Of a stretch of 64,000 bases of DNA, positions 11,701 to 26,700 are shown one piece after another. The stretch covers positions 10,447,407 to 10,511,406 of the forward strand of contig OZ026842.1 of NCBI GenBank assembly GCA_964023205.1. The letters are read 5' to 3'. Origin of the DNA: Lutraria lutraria. Its lineage: Eukaryota; Mollusca; Bivalvia; Venerida; Mactridae. Both the position numbers and the translations under genes were made by a program. Below the pieces are notes generated by a model. The model was not told where the DNA came from, searched no databases, and worked only from the letters and a program-made list of their open reading frames with translations. Each line of letters begins with the position of its first letter. The first letter of the stretch is position 1.

Positions 11701-14700
11701 TAAAGCTTTGAAGATATAATTATGGTTGTTGATGTTTTACTTTACCTCAGGATTATCGTGTTCGTTCTCGAGATTGGGACATTGACAGGAGAGCTCTTCA
11801 GAAACAAATTGAGAGCCTTGAAGCTCAAAGAAAGGCTATCACTGAAAAATGTGATTTTGTGCAGGTAAATATATATCCTTTATCAGACCATTTGATACCA
11901 TGAGAGCATATAGAATATTAGTGTTTATATGTAAGAGTTTATCCCTTTTTATATAATTTAAATAGTGTGGATTTATTGCCTTTTTTCTAACATTATAATT
12001 GGGATGTATTTATCATTGCTTTTTTTAATGCAACAGAGATTATACATGGAAGTTTCTTTTGAACACCAAGGCTGTAAATTAACATGTTTAATTGCCTTGT
12101 TGTGTTATAGTTTGTACTTTATCGGTTTATTTATTTTGAATGCATAATCCTTTTTACCTGCAACAAATATTTTGACAACTGTTACATTAAGAATCAATTA
12201 TCCTGGAAAGGGGTTGAATTGAATTGCAAGATTTATTAATGATTTCATTTTCTTAATTGTCAAAAAATACTTTCTTTCTGTAGCATTTTTGCCTTGAAAC
12301 TTGTAAGTCACTTAGCATCATCTTGGTTGAACACGCAGTCTGATTCAGCCATGATCTTTTTCCTTTGAGTTTACCAAAATAGGAATTTTACTTTTGTAAA
12401 TTTTGAAAAATATGCGAGTCTTCAACTTTGTTCTATGATTGAGTTTGCTGTGTTGAGAGTTTGCTTGTGAGTGACCTTCACGCAACCACAGGCAGTAGTA
12501 ACAAACCTGTGCTAGCAATAATGTATTCGGAATGATTAAAAAAAAATGCAAAATCAACCCAGAAATGGCCTAACCTAAAATGGAAAACCGCTGGATACAG
12601 AATATGATTCTGTTTCATTGATATGTATGTTATATTGTATTTAGGTAAATTACTACTGCCTGTGTACACAAACCTAGTTTCTTGTAGTGAAATCCTTGTG
12701 TGGTTTGTAATGTGATAATTTAGGTTTGTTTAACCTGTGGGTATATACTGTAATGGTATGAAATCATTGTACAACTTGACCCTGACCTGTTTGATGTAAT
12801 TCCTGATATCAGTGCAGTCAAACCTGTGAACAAACTTTGGGAAAGTCATGATGTGTCCTTTATTTACAGGTGGCCTCTATTATAGGTGGTCTTTTTGTTC
12901 TAAAAAATAAATCATATTTTTGAAAAGAATTGCCTGTATTCCCAGGATGGTCTTTATTTGGAGGTGTCCACTAACACATGTTTGACTGTATATTTTATGT
13001 TACATTTGTATGTTGTTATGTGGGCCTGATGTGTATTATCTACAGCTTTCTGGTTTCTTAAGTTCATATTCTCTTAATGAAGGTTTTTTATTCAGCAAAG
13101 CTTATGTACCGTTATTCTTATCCTATGTATGGAAAAATGTATTTAAATATTATAATCATGGTTCTGAACTGCATCTCAACACATTAACATTTTTTTCTGC
13201 TAAATTTCTTTTGAAAAATGCATTAACAGCTGAATACGATGAAAAAATAAAACAGCAGAATTGATGGATTGAACTATTTGTGAATGTCTGTAACCATCAG
13301 TTTGCAGACTGTCACTATATAATGCTTGTTTGTTTGTTACTGTAGGGATTTTCTACAGCATTTAGTGTCACTGTAAGTTGTTTGTGTATGGCTATGATTT
13401 AGTGCTGGGCTTCCTATGTACATGGTAGTTTAAATCTGTAGCACGCAGTTGGTTGCCCTGATTTTAATCGGAAAATTCAATTAGTAGCAAAATTTTTGTC
13501 TTTACTTTGAGCTAGCTGGCTTATTTTTGGTAATAATTTATTAGACATTTATCTCATGAATTATCTGCCCTTACAGATTTTATTTCTGCTTATTTCATTT
13601 GTCTACTTATTTTGATCTTTTGTCTAGAGGTAACTTTCCATTATGTGGTCAAACTAACTGAATTTTGATAATTTTAATATATGATGAAATGATGGATGTT
13701 TGATGTACAGAAGTCCATTATGTCAGTTTTTCATGTCTTTAAACATTCAGAACAAAATGTTATTATTTAATTTGATCATGTTAATTAGACTAAATCAAAT
13801 TTGGTGCTAGATTGCAAATATTAGGGAATTTGTTTGGCATTTCTTAGATGCTGCATATGTTATGTTTGTTATTGACTTTGCTCATGTAAGACGTAAAGCT
13901 AATCTTGTGCAGTTTTAGAGTTTTTCCTAAAAAAACCTTTTGATTCTCAGCAGATATGTAGGTGCCATTATTTAGACTTGAACTAAGAAAAACTCTTCTA
14001 TTTAATTCCAAACAGGTAGTTTTCTATTTTGTAGCTTTCCTTTGGCTAAAATAGATACCAGAGTCTACTAAGTTATTTTTAGATGGTTCTGATGTATAAT
14101 TTTTTCACCTATATTATTACCTAGGATCAGTTTAATGAACTGGAAAAACATCGTCAATCGTTATTGGAAAAATGCACATTAGTTCAGGTTTGTTTGTTCA
14201 CATGATTAATAATAGCCATAGTAACTATATTAATTTGTTAATCTAGTTATTCTTTATATCTGCATGTTGTTATATATCTGTTATTGTTATCCTTAAAATG
14301 ATCACAGTCTACTGAAAACATGAATATTTCATGCTTTGAGTCAGGGATCATTACTACTGGTATATCTTAATTGAGTCAGGAACCTCTACCAGCGTTCTCT
14401 TTCCTGTTATCATTTCACAATAATTATTGTGAGAGAAACAATTAATAACTTTGCTTTAGTTAAACAAGTTTGCAGGCAAATAAATTTTTTTGGGTTTACA
14501 AGCAATTTACAAATATATTAACTTTTAATGAAAGGGAAACAATTATTATTTCCCTTCTTGGAAAAATCTACTCTTTCTTCTTTTTCTTTGATTACTATAT
14601 AATAAAATTATGTTTGTTGACTGTGATCATGTTAAATTTAGCTTATAGTTCATGTACTGTTTGTTTTTAGTTGCTTTTTTCCATGTTGACCCTTTATCTT

Positions 14701-17700
14701 GTATCCATATATAATTATGTTATTTTATAATCTCTCTAATACCAAAATTTAAAAGTACAATGTACAAATTCACTATCCTTTATTTAAAATCAGCTGCTTA
14801 AAAGCCAACCCTGCTTAAAAGCCAACCCTTGTTATTGATATACATGTAACTTATTTTCCCTTCTAATGTTTAATTTTAAAACTACCTAATTTGCATTTAC
14901 AGGTTATAAACAATTCTACTTTTTGATGTATTTGCCATGGAATTATTGAATTGAACTTGCTCTTTATTACTCTTCTTTGAATGACTTTAGACAATAGGTA
15001 TGGAATCTGTCCATCCAAGACAATTTTTAACATATAAGCTTCAATAGATATACAAGAAAAACAGTTAGCCATATTCCTGACATTTGGTTTAACAAGTGGC
15101 TTTGTATGTCAGATTGAACAAAATTTGTCGGACAGTTGCTGGATTTCATATACACTCATCTAGACATATCTGGCAGTCCGGGTAGTTTTTTAATCCCGTT
15201 CATTTCGCTTACATCTTAATTATTCTCTGACTTACTCACTTGTCATAGTATCTCCTGTAATAAGTTCTATTATTATACCTTTAAATGTAGTAACAAATGT
15301 CAAATTGGTAACTTTACTTAGCTACATGTAATAATCTATCATGAAGAACATCTTAATTTTATATGATTTGCGTATGACAAAATAAATTTTTATATGATGA
15401 CGTATCAAATCTAATAGGATCAATTTAGTTTAATTAGTTAACATCGTACATTAATGTTTTTGTAAATTTTCTCTTTGAAAGTCTTTATCTTACTCAGCTA
15501 TAAAAAAAACTTGTATTCATAGTTAGTTAGTTTGAAAAATCTCTCTGTGCTATAGTAATTCTCAAGTTGTCTTGTAAATTAACTGCTTTTCTGGATCAAA
15601 TTGTATAGAGTTACTACAGAAAGTTGAAGTGCACAAGACTTGATTGTTATCATTTATCATGCAGTATTAATTTTACTGTCCTTACATGTATATAGACTGA
15701 TAAAGTCTCTGAATTTAATTTTCTCTGTTGATCAAACTATGGTAGTTACCAGATTAGATTAAGCTGTCTAGTAATTACATTTTTTACATCTACTGATAAG
15801 TGATGTATTAACAATAATAATAAAAGCATGTTGAATAAACCTTTCAGTATATGGTAAATCTCTCATTACTATAGATTTACTATTGTGTAATCTTATTTCA
15901 AAGCAGATTGTGCTACTAGTATGTAACCCAAATATCAATCAGTGTTAACAAATTGCAATCATTTATTTAATTTATTATATTTAACGATAATGTCTCTTGA
16001 TATATATATATATATATATATATATGAATGTATAAGAATATATCTGCCTAGCTGTAAAACCTTATGTGGCAAGATTTTGCACATAAATTTCTATTAGTAA
16101 ATAAGCATGTTGTTGTTTTAAACTCATTAATGCAGCTGATTATATTATTTCCTAACAATGCTTTGGTTATATCGTCTATGTATGTGCATGTATGAAGTTA
16201 TTATTATTGCTAAATATTTGTTTATATAATAATCAGTTCTTATAGCTTATGTATCTATCTATCTGTTACTATAGCAACAAGCACAGACTTATCAGGTACA
16301 ACTTGATAAAAGGCGAGAAATATTGGACAACACTGAGTTTAGTCTCAATTCACAAATTGCACAGCTTGAAGCCAAGCTTAACACTACTGCTGAATCACTC
16401 AAAATACAGGTAAAGGGACATCACTCTTTAAATACTGGTAGAAGGGACATCACTCTTTAATTACTGGTAGAAGGGACATCACTCTTTAATTACTGGTAGA
16501 AGGGATATCACTCTTTAATTACTGGTAGAAGGGACATCACTCTTTAATTACTGGTAGAAGGGATATCACTCTTAATTACTGGTAGATGGGACGTCACTCT
16601 TTAATTACTGGTAGAAGGGACATCACTCTTTAATTACTGGTAGAAGGGACATCACTCTTTAAATACTGGTAGAAGGGACATCACTCCTTAATTACTGGTA
16701 GAAGGGATATCACTCTTTAATTACTGGTAGAAGGGACATCACTCTTTAATTACTGGTAGAAGGGACATCACTCTTTAATTACTGGTAGAAGGGACATCAC
16801 TCTTTAAATACTGGTAGAAGGGACATCACTCTTTAATTACTGGTAGAAGGGACATCACTCTTTAATTACTGGTAGAAGGGATATCACTCTTAATTACTGG
16901 TAGATGGGACGTCACTCTTAATTACTGGTAGATGGGACGTCACTCTTAATTACTGTTAGAAGGAATAATACTCTTAATTACTGGTATAGGGGATATAAAT
17001 CTTAATTACTGGTAGATGGGACACCACTCTTTAATTACTGGTAGAAGGGATATCACTCTTAATTACTGGTAGATGGGACGTCACTCTTAATTACTGTTAG
17101 AAGGGACATCACTCTTTAATTACTGGTAGAAGGGACATCACTCTTTAATTACTGGTAGAAGGGATATCACTCTTAATTACTGGTAGATGGGACGTCACTC
17201 TTAATTACTGGTAGATGGGACGTCACTCTTAATTACTGTTAGAAGGAATAATACTCTTAATTACTGGTATAGGGGATATAAATCTTAATTACTGGTAGAT
17301 GGGACACCACTCTTTAATTACTGGTAGAAGGGATATCACTCTTAATTACTGGTAGATGGGACGTCACTCTTAATTACTGTTAGAAGGAATAATACTCTTA
17401 ATTACTCGTAGAGGGGATATAACTCTTAATTACTGGTAAATAGGACATCACTCTTAATTACTGTTAGAAGGGTCATCACTATTAATTAATGGTGGAAGGG
17501 ATATTACTCTTAATTACTGGTAGATGGGACGTCACTCTTAATTACTGTTAGAAGGAATAATACTCTTAATTACTCGTAGAGGGGATATAACTCTTAATTA
17601 CTGGTAAATAGGACATCACTCTTAATTACTGTTAGAAGGGTCATCACTATTAATTAATGGTGGAAGGGATATTACTCTTAATTACTGGTAGATGGGACGT

Positions 17701-20700
17701 CACTCTTAATTACTGTTAGAAGGAATAATACTCTTAATTACTCGTAGAGGGGATATAACTCTTAATTACTGGTAAATAGGACATCACTCTTAATTACTGT
17801 TAGAAGGGTCATCACTATTAATTAATGGTGGAAGGGATATTACTCTTAATTACTGAAAGATCGCAGCAGAAGATCACTTTCATTTACTGATAGAAGGGAC
17901 ATCACTCTTAATTACTGGTATATGAGGCAGAACTCTTTCTTACTTGTCATGATTAACCTCATCTTATACACATCTATGAAACATTTTCTGGTTAGACACT
18001 AATCACTTAGTAGTTTTCATTAGATACTATAATACATGTATAGACTTTAATGTCAATTGCATTTATTTCTGACTGGCCAGTTCCAAGTGCAGCATTTGTC
18101 AATCCAATGATAGTTAAGTACCTGTTCATATGATGTGTACCTGGTACTAATTTTAATAACATGACTTTATATGGTATGACGGCAATCAAAATTTCCTTGA
18201 TAAGCTGTACTGGCAGATTTCTGTCCATCCTAGAATAATTAGCTTGGCCATCTATCAGTTTTATAAATCAAGACTAATTGTGTAAAAACTTATAAAAACA
18301 AATTTGATTGAATAAGCTTCACAAAAATGCACTATGAGACAAAATGGGACTACAGAAAATGTGCTTTGGTGGCTGTACTTCTGTGTTATTTACCCTGTAA
18401 ATACTTTTTCTGTACAGATATATTTCTAACATGTGCTATGTATTACACAGAACACAAAGGTAGACAAGTTGAAGGGATCTCTAGATGAAGCAATGTCCTC
18501 ACATAAGAAAGCTATGGATGATAATGAACGTTTACTGAATGAATTGAAGAAAGCTAATGGTCAAGTGAGGGTAAGTCTATTATCCTATAATGTTTTAGTT
18601 TTAGTTAGTTTTATGGTGTTTTTACAATTTTCAAGTAACTCATTTCCATGAAATTAATTTCACGCAAATTTCCTCCATTAGAATTAAAACTTCTAAAAAG
18701 AAATATTGTATGTTTCGTAGGGCAGTCTGTCGATCTGTAAACAAACAGGGGGTGACAATATTCTGAATTCTGGATTTAGCTGTCCAGAAAGAGCTATGCT
18801 TTCTGAGCAAAATAAAAGTTATTTGATGAAAATATCTCAAGAAATGGTCAATTCAATCTGCTCTGAAGGATTTTCTGTAATACAAACTTAGTTAATTATG
18901 GAAACAATGTGGTTGAAGGCCTCTTTTTGGCAAAAATGGTTGGCCGCATATGATTTCCAGGATTTTAACTTTGGCTCTATTGACACCCCTGACAAACAAA
19001 TTATTCACTCTTGTTTATAGAAATTTGAAGATTTGAATACAGAACTTCAAGCTGAACTTAGAGCCAGAGATGACTTCTTACGTATGTCAGAAGAGGATAG
19101 TAAACAAAATGCTAACAATCTTGCCTTATTGAACAAACAGATAGCTGAAAAAGATGAGATAATAAAGTAAGTATGTGGGCATAAGTCAAAATAATTCCAC
19201 AAATGCATGGCTGTGACCATGGTCCAGGTGTTAGTGTGCTTCACTTGTAACCCTGAGGTCCAGGTTTGTATCCCGGTCTCGACAGGTCATACCCTTCTAC
19301 AGATTTGACAAAAATGTTGATTTTCCTCCATTATGTGGAGGTGTTCCTGATTCCTTATGGAAGGTTCAGTTAGTCCCAATTAGAATACAGTCTAGGAAAA
19401 TTGGTTTGGTGAACTGGCCGGCCACCATATATAACAGAAATATTGTTGAAAATAAAACAGTGCTAAACCCACTGGAACGAAACAAACTAATGTATGATTG
19501 TTTTTCAATTCCATAGACATGTTTTTGTGTACTGAAGAGAAGTAAGATGTATTTAATGATTGATCTTCTTTAATTGAAATTATTTGCCATCTTCCATTTT
19601 AAGATCCATTCTATCACATGTAATTGTCTTTGTTCATGACTGTGGTCCAATTTTTGTAGTCCATTCCTTCTGATTCTCTTCATACAAAGAGGAAGCCATA
19701 ATAGATGTGTAAAAATGTAAAGATAAATAGCATTGTAGACCTTGATGAAAGTGATAAATTTAAAATAAAAAAAATGACCTGCTATTTTAGTTGTACTTAC
19801 TAATATTTGTAATTACTATATGTATTGTTATTGCCATAGGACATCACTTTAGTATTACATACTTACATTATATTTTGTTTTTATTTCAGAAAATTAAGTG
19901 ATACAAAACATTCAGTAGAAGATGAACAAATTTCATCTTTGAGGAAACAACTTGAAGATACATCAGATAATGCAAGGTAATGTTTGTTTGTACAGTGATT
20001 GTGTATTGTTTGTATATGTTCATCACATTCATCTTTGTGTAGGAATTTATGGTGGATACTAGATTTGGCTGTGTGTGTGGGGGGGGGGGGGGGTGCGTAA
20101 ATCATAAATTTGAATTTAAATGATCTCAATCTTTATCAAATCACCATGGTTACAGGGATGGCTTATCTGATTCTTTGATGATTTTAAGTTGGGTCCTTAC
20201 CAAAACTTGAATTGAACTTGTTTGGAAATTATTAAGTTTAACATAAATTTAAACACACTCATAATTTCTAAAGCTTTCAAATTGTCTAATGAGGCTGTCC
20301 TAAGAGTACAGATGTATTAGCTCTATATTTTTTCTCTCAACGAAACTTTATCCAGGGGCGCCGGAAGCAATTTGACATTGGGGTGTTGAAGGGATGGGTT
20401 CGGTAGGGGATGAATATAAGAAAAAAAGGCTTTTGCCGAATACTTTTTTTTGTGCTGATTATTGGGGTGGCGATCACTGCCCCTGTTGGATAGTGAATAT
20501 GGTCAGCTTATTTAGAAGGTACAGTTTGGGGAAGTAAATCAGATGTAAATTTGGATACCCTGTAGTATTTTAAAATAATTTTCAATAGAATATGAATTAT
20601 AGTGAAGTATTGTAATATATAGTTTTTATTACTAAGTATATTGAACATGTTCTATTTTTAGGTTAGGTAGAAGGAATGAGGATTTATTAACACAAGAAAA

Positions 20701-23700
20701 TCATCAGTTACAGGAAGAATTAACAATGAAAAGAGATGACTGTGATATTATTAGCAAGAAACTGGATCAGAAGGTTTGTTTGTCATTTTTATTTTATAGC
20801 CATATGTATGTATTTAATGCCAAATAAAATTCTGTTCTATTCTGTATTTTTATTTTACTTTTATTGGCTGAACAAGAAGTGTTGTACTCAAATAGATGAT
20901 TCTATTGTTTTTATGGCCCCCAACTTGGGCTAATATGTGTTTACATCAAACAGGTTTGTCTGTACTGACCAGGAAAAACAAATTTATGTTTTAATCTGGA
21001 TTACCCTGTCAATGAAGATCATTCTTTAAAAATAACATGTATTTGATTATCTAGAACAAAATGACCTCCAAATAAAGGCCACCTGTCAATAAAGGTCACA
21101 TTATGTCCTTCCCAAGGGTGACCTTGTTCTCAGGTTTGACTGTTTATTTATAAGACTGTGATTCATTATGTACATTTATATGTGTATAGACTGACTAAAT
21201 GTCTGGATTTAAAAATTGTTTGTAAGTAGCATTTATGTGTCAGCCATGAAATAAACTTTGTTGATAAGCAAGATTGTGAATTGAAAATAAAAAAAAATCA
21301 TTGTTTAATGCATGTATATACCTGATTTTCTTTGCAAGATGTTGACATAAAAAGGAAACATGTTTTATATAAAAATCATCAACTTTACAATATGAGCTGA
21401 TGTTATAAGGTGGGATGATCTAGTGGTAAAGGTAGTGGGTTCGAAACTTGGCTTCACCCTCTGAATTTCTCAGGGACACGTTTTCAGTGTCTCCATTCCA
21501 AGTACTGAGCCAAGTACTGTGTCTAGAAAATCACAGGAAAAAGGGACAAGGTGTGTATTGGTGCTTTACACCAGGCGTGATAAAGAATCAGGAAAAAACT
21601 ATTTTTGGAATAAGAGTAGGGATACAAATGTCCGGTTCTCCTGTATCTTCTCCGTCCTCTCTCAGGGACGGTTCTCCGTCCTCTCTCAGGGACGGCCCTC
21701 AAATGACCATAGCTGTCAAATAGACTAGTAAAACAACAGCTAAATGAAAATAATATGTAAATAGGCTTTATAAACTGTTACAGAACATATTGCATACTTT
21801 CACTCTCGCAGATACAGTGTTCTGAACCTCACAGCTCTTATATATAAAAAAAATTATTGTACTTTTTATGTCTTTTTAACTTTTAGCAAATACAGAAAGA
21901 TATGATAACCTTGGTATGATTACTTGTTGCTTTTATATCAGTTATGTTGCTATGGTAACTGGTTATTCTGATTGTAGTTCTTTCTAATTAACAGACATTT
22001 TCATCTAGTTTCATTCCATTTTTTTTGTTTTTATTATTTTTATTTGGGCTTAACTCTGAAAATTGTGAATGCATGAATTTAATTATTACTTTGGGTCTGT
22101 GAGACTTTGTTCTAATTTCTTTTATATTCTTAGCTGCTATGTTTGTGTAGATTCTGCCAGTGTCTTAGTAATGGCTGGTCATGCTTGTATTGGTTTTGGA
22201 ATGAGGTTATCAAAATGACATAAACTTTGTACGTATGTGAGGGTGATGCTATATGAATGACATCTCATTAATTTGTTTGTACTATTAGCTAGCAAAGGTA
22301 GATTATTATAATTATATAGTTGATCTTAGTAGTTTTTCATGATTATACTGCCATATTTATAGTGGGACTTGCTTGTTGTTTTGAATGATGCATGCCATGA
22401 TATGTGTCCGTATTTCCCAATAAAATGTATTTTCACATTAAGATGATATTGGCTTATAATTAAGAATGGTTATTCTTAATATCGTTTACATGTTTCAACT
22501 CACACTGATGACAGGTATATACATGCATTTTGTTGTTGCCTTAACACAAATCATAATTTGTTTATAATGGTTACTTATCAAGTTCATCATTTTGATCTGA
22601 TCTGTGATAAAAATATTCTAGATCAATTCTATTCATTTCATTGACTTACAAATTTATTTATCTCTTACAACTGTTATTAACCTTTTTTGCGTATTTTGAC
22701 AAGAAATTAATTAGACGGTAACATGTGCTTCTTCCTGACCTGTCAGATTCATGTTTTTACTTTACAATAAATATTTTTGTATTTTGTTATTTCACATGTT
22801 ATTATACATGTTAAAGCTATGTTTTGCTACCTTATTTAATTGATGACAGTATTCTGATTGAAATGTAATGGAACTTATACCTAAAAATACTGTAAACTGC
22901 ATTGTATACAAAATTGATAAAAAGAACAGGATGATATAAAAAAGTTGACGTTAAGTCATCCCTTTGATGTGATAATATTTACACAAAATAAAAAAATATC
23001 ATTTGATGTGCTAAATGTATGAATTGAATATAAAAATACATATACGCATACTTTTAACCCATGCCATGTTTCATCTATTTCAGAATTTTGGTTATAAGGT
23101 TGTTATGTGTAATTAAAAGGTGATTTTTTTCTGTTTTCTATTTTTCAGAAATCCGATGTTTTGAAGTTAGAAGAAGAATTGTCTCAGGTGAAGTTACAAT
23201 TAACCCAGGCTCAGTCAAAGTTAAGTTCCCTCGATTCAAGTCATAAAGCAGAACTGAGTGGAATGAAAGGTCAACTAACTAAGGTATAAAATTTACAAGT
23301 TTAAAAAATACAGTGAAACCTGTGTTTGTATCCACCTCTGTGTAAAGGTCACCTTGTGAATAAAAATCATTCTTTTAAAGGTCATCATTGATTATTAGGA
23401 ATGAAATGACCTCTAAATAAAGGCTGCCTGTCAGTAAAGACCTGATATTGTCTTTCTCGTGAGCAACTACCTCCCTGCAACAACAGCATACTTTTTTCCC
23501 ACTACAAGATTAAGCTAGTGCAATAACCTCTGAATGACTACACAATTGTGCTACTCCCAAAGGGTGTTGGTTTGGTTCGGTTGTACTGTATTTCGTAAAG
23601 TCAATAAAATATTGTTAAAGATGTCAATTTATTGAATTCAGGTGACAGAAGAACTTCATTCTAATAATACGAGCGTGTTTAGCCTCACAGAGAAAGCTGG

Positions 23701-26700
23701 TGACTTAGAAAGAAAGTTACTGACTGAAGAAGAAGAGATAAAGAAGAGAGATGCAGAATTAAAGGTAATTGAAATGATAGTTATATGGGTAATTAGAAAT
23801 TTTATGCATATAGTAAAGTTACATTTATCTGCAGTTCTTTTTCTTTTTGTTGTTGTCCCCATCCAAATTGCTGAGCCAAATACTGTGTCTAGAAAATCAC
23901 CGGTAAATGGGCAAGGTGTGTAATATCAGTGCTTTACACCTAGTACGATAAAGAACTAGGAAAAACTATTAAAAAAGTGTAGGGGTATAAATGCCCGTTT
24001 GTGCTATATCTTATCTTTCTCTCTTGGTCGGCTCTGAAATGACGATAACTCTCAAATGGGCTGTTAAACAACTGATAAACATATAAATGTTTTTTTTTGC
24101 CCCCATACCTACTAACTCAATGTCAATTTAGTGTAGTTTAGCCATAATAAGGCCAGGTTAGGATTTTTAGGTAAAGTAGAAGCTGTGACTAGGTCAATTA
24201 ATAGATTTACAGAACAAAATAATGTTGACAAAAATTGTTGATTTAAATTCAATAAATACAAATTATAGATTAGTTTTCGCTAAAAACAAATTAAAAGTTC
24301 TGTTATTTCATAATGTTACTATGGTTACAGGTTGCCAATGCCCAGATTGATGCCCTGAGGTTGGAGAATCGACATCTACGACAAACCATCATACAACAGA
24401 CACAAGTAAATCTGGATCATACAGAGACAGAAACACAACTACGAGAATTACAGGAACAATATCAACTTAAATTTAACACCATTCAGGTGAGTTATATGCT
24501 TATCTTCCATGACCAAATGAATTTGACTTGTGTTATAAACTGTTATAAATATGTTTTATCTTTGGTTTAACATCGATTTTCAACGTAGAGGTGAATTGGA
24601 TATGTATTTTTCATGACCAAATGAATTTGACTTGTGTTATAGACTGTTATAAATATGTTTTATCTTTGGTTTAACATCAATTTTCAACGTAGAGGTGAAT
24701 TGGATATTTATTTTTCATGACCAAATGAATTTGACTTGTGTTATAGACTGTTATAAATATGTTTTATCTTTGGTTTAACATCAATTTTCAACGTAGAGGT
24801 GAATTGGATATGTATTTTTCATGACCAAATGAATTTGACTTGTGTTATAGACTGTTATAAATATGTTTTATCTTTGGTTTAACATCAATTTTCAACGTAG
24901 AGGTGAATTGGATATTTATTTTTCATGACCAAATGAATTTGACTTGTGTTATAGACTGTTATAAATATGTTTTATCTTTGGTTTAACATCAATTTTCAAC
25001 ATAGAGGTGAATTGGATATTTATTTTTCATGACCAAATGAATTTGACTAGTGTATTTTTATTTGTATTCTGTTTCAAACTGTTAGACATATATCTTAACT
25101 GTGGGTTTAGCGCTGTTATTCAAAGATATTTCAGATATATATTCCGGCTGGTTCACCTTACCAGGTTTCCTAGACTGTATTCAAACCAGTAGTCACCACA
25201 TTTGCCTTCCATATATGGAGAAAAATCAACATTTTTGTCAAATTTTCATAGAAGGAAGATAACTCTGATTTTCTGTTTCACAGAAGGAAAATAAAAGTTT
25301 AAAGGATGAAGTGAGTGTTTTACAACAAGATATTTCTACAATGGAAGATCAGTATGACCAACAATTACAGAGAACTTTACATGAAGCTGAACTCTCACAT
25401 GTTGAAGATATAAGTAGAGAACAAAGGTATTTTATTCATTATTTGTAGTGTAGTGATGTCATGTGTTAGTAAAGTATGTTAACTCAGGGGGCGTTACTCT
25501 TACTGTGTAGAAACTATTTAAAAAACGTTTTGTGTATAATAACTCATAAGAGAAAAAATGTGAAATAGAATGAGTTCCATTTTTTTTCAAATGAGCCCAA
25601 AATAGTGGATTATTATCTAAAAATGTCAATAGCAGAAATTATTATATTTGGTGCCATGTTTTAACCGTTTAAACGTTACTTCTGCCACTATTTTAATTCA
25701 ACCCAGTATCTCTGTTTTATTAATGATCTATTATATATTTTTCCTTGATTAAAATTGCTTCCTTATAATTGTCTTATCTAGAAGGTTACAAGACATTGAA
25801 GAAGATTCAGATCGTCGGGTAAGCATGTTACAAGACAGACTTGATTCTACGATCAATCGTTACGAGGAACAATTACAGTTGCTACGGCGACAGAAAGCTC
25901 GTCTAGAAGATGATATAGACAGGGAGCGTAGATCTGGATGTAAGTAAATAGAAAAAAGTTTTGATGTAAACTTCTATGTTGAATCAATGGATGCTTCATT
26001 AGGAGAAATCTCTTGTGTTAACTTGTTAAGTTTATAACATACAATAACTTCAGAAATTAAATTTCAGTGGCAGAACTTAATACAAAGACAATGAATTCTG
26101 GTCTTTTTTAGCATTGAACAATAATTTAGAATTTTGATCAATTAAGAGTTTCTATGAATGAAATTGTAGAACTGTCTTTTTTGAAGTAATCAATGTTTTT
26201 TATGCCCTTTTCGTGTATTGTTTTGGCCTGTCTGTCTGTTTGTTTGTTCCAAATTTAAACCTTGCCTATAAAATCAAAACGCTTCCACATACAATCATCA
26301 AACTTCATATGTTGGTTCATCATGACAATCTCTACAGGATCTGTGCATTTTCTGGTCAGTAGGTCAAAGATCACCATGAAGGGGCATTGTGTTTTTAAAA
26401 CACATCTTTTCTTGTTATGTTTTATATTTGCTAAGAATTAAATATGTAATATACTAAGTTCCTGGCTGATTACATTCATGAATGTTTCAGCTTCCTTTCG
26501 ACACAATGATATTGTTATAGAAGAAGGAGGTGATGAGGTTGTGTATATAAATGAAGATATGTCTCTGGCTGATTCTGACAGTGTTAATGAGCTGGTGTAT
26601 GAGGTAAATATATTATATACTTAGTAGCTTGGCTGTTTTTGAGGAAAAGTCGAGCTATTGTAATCACTGCATCTTGAAAACAAAAACAAACTTGAATGTA

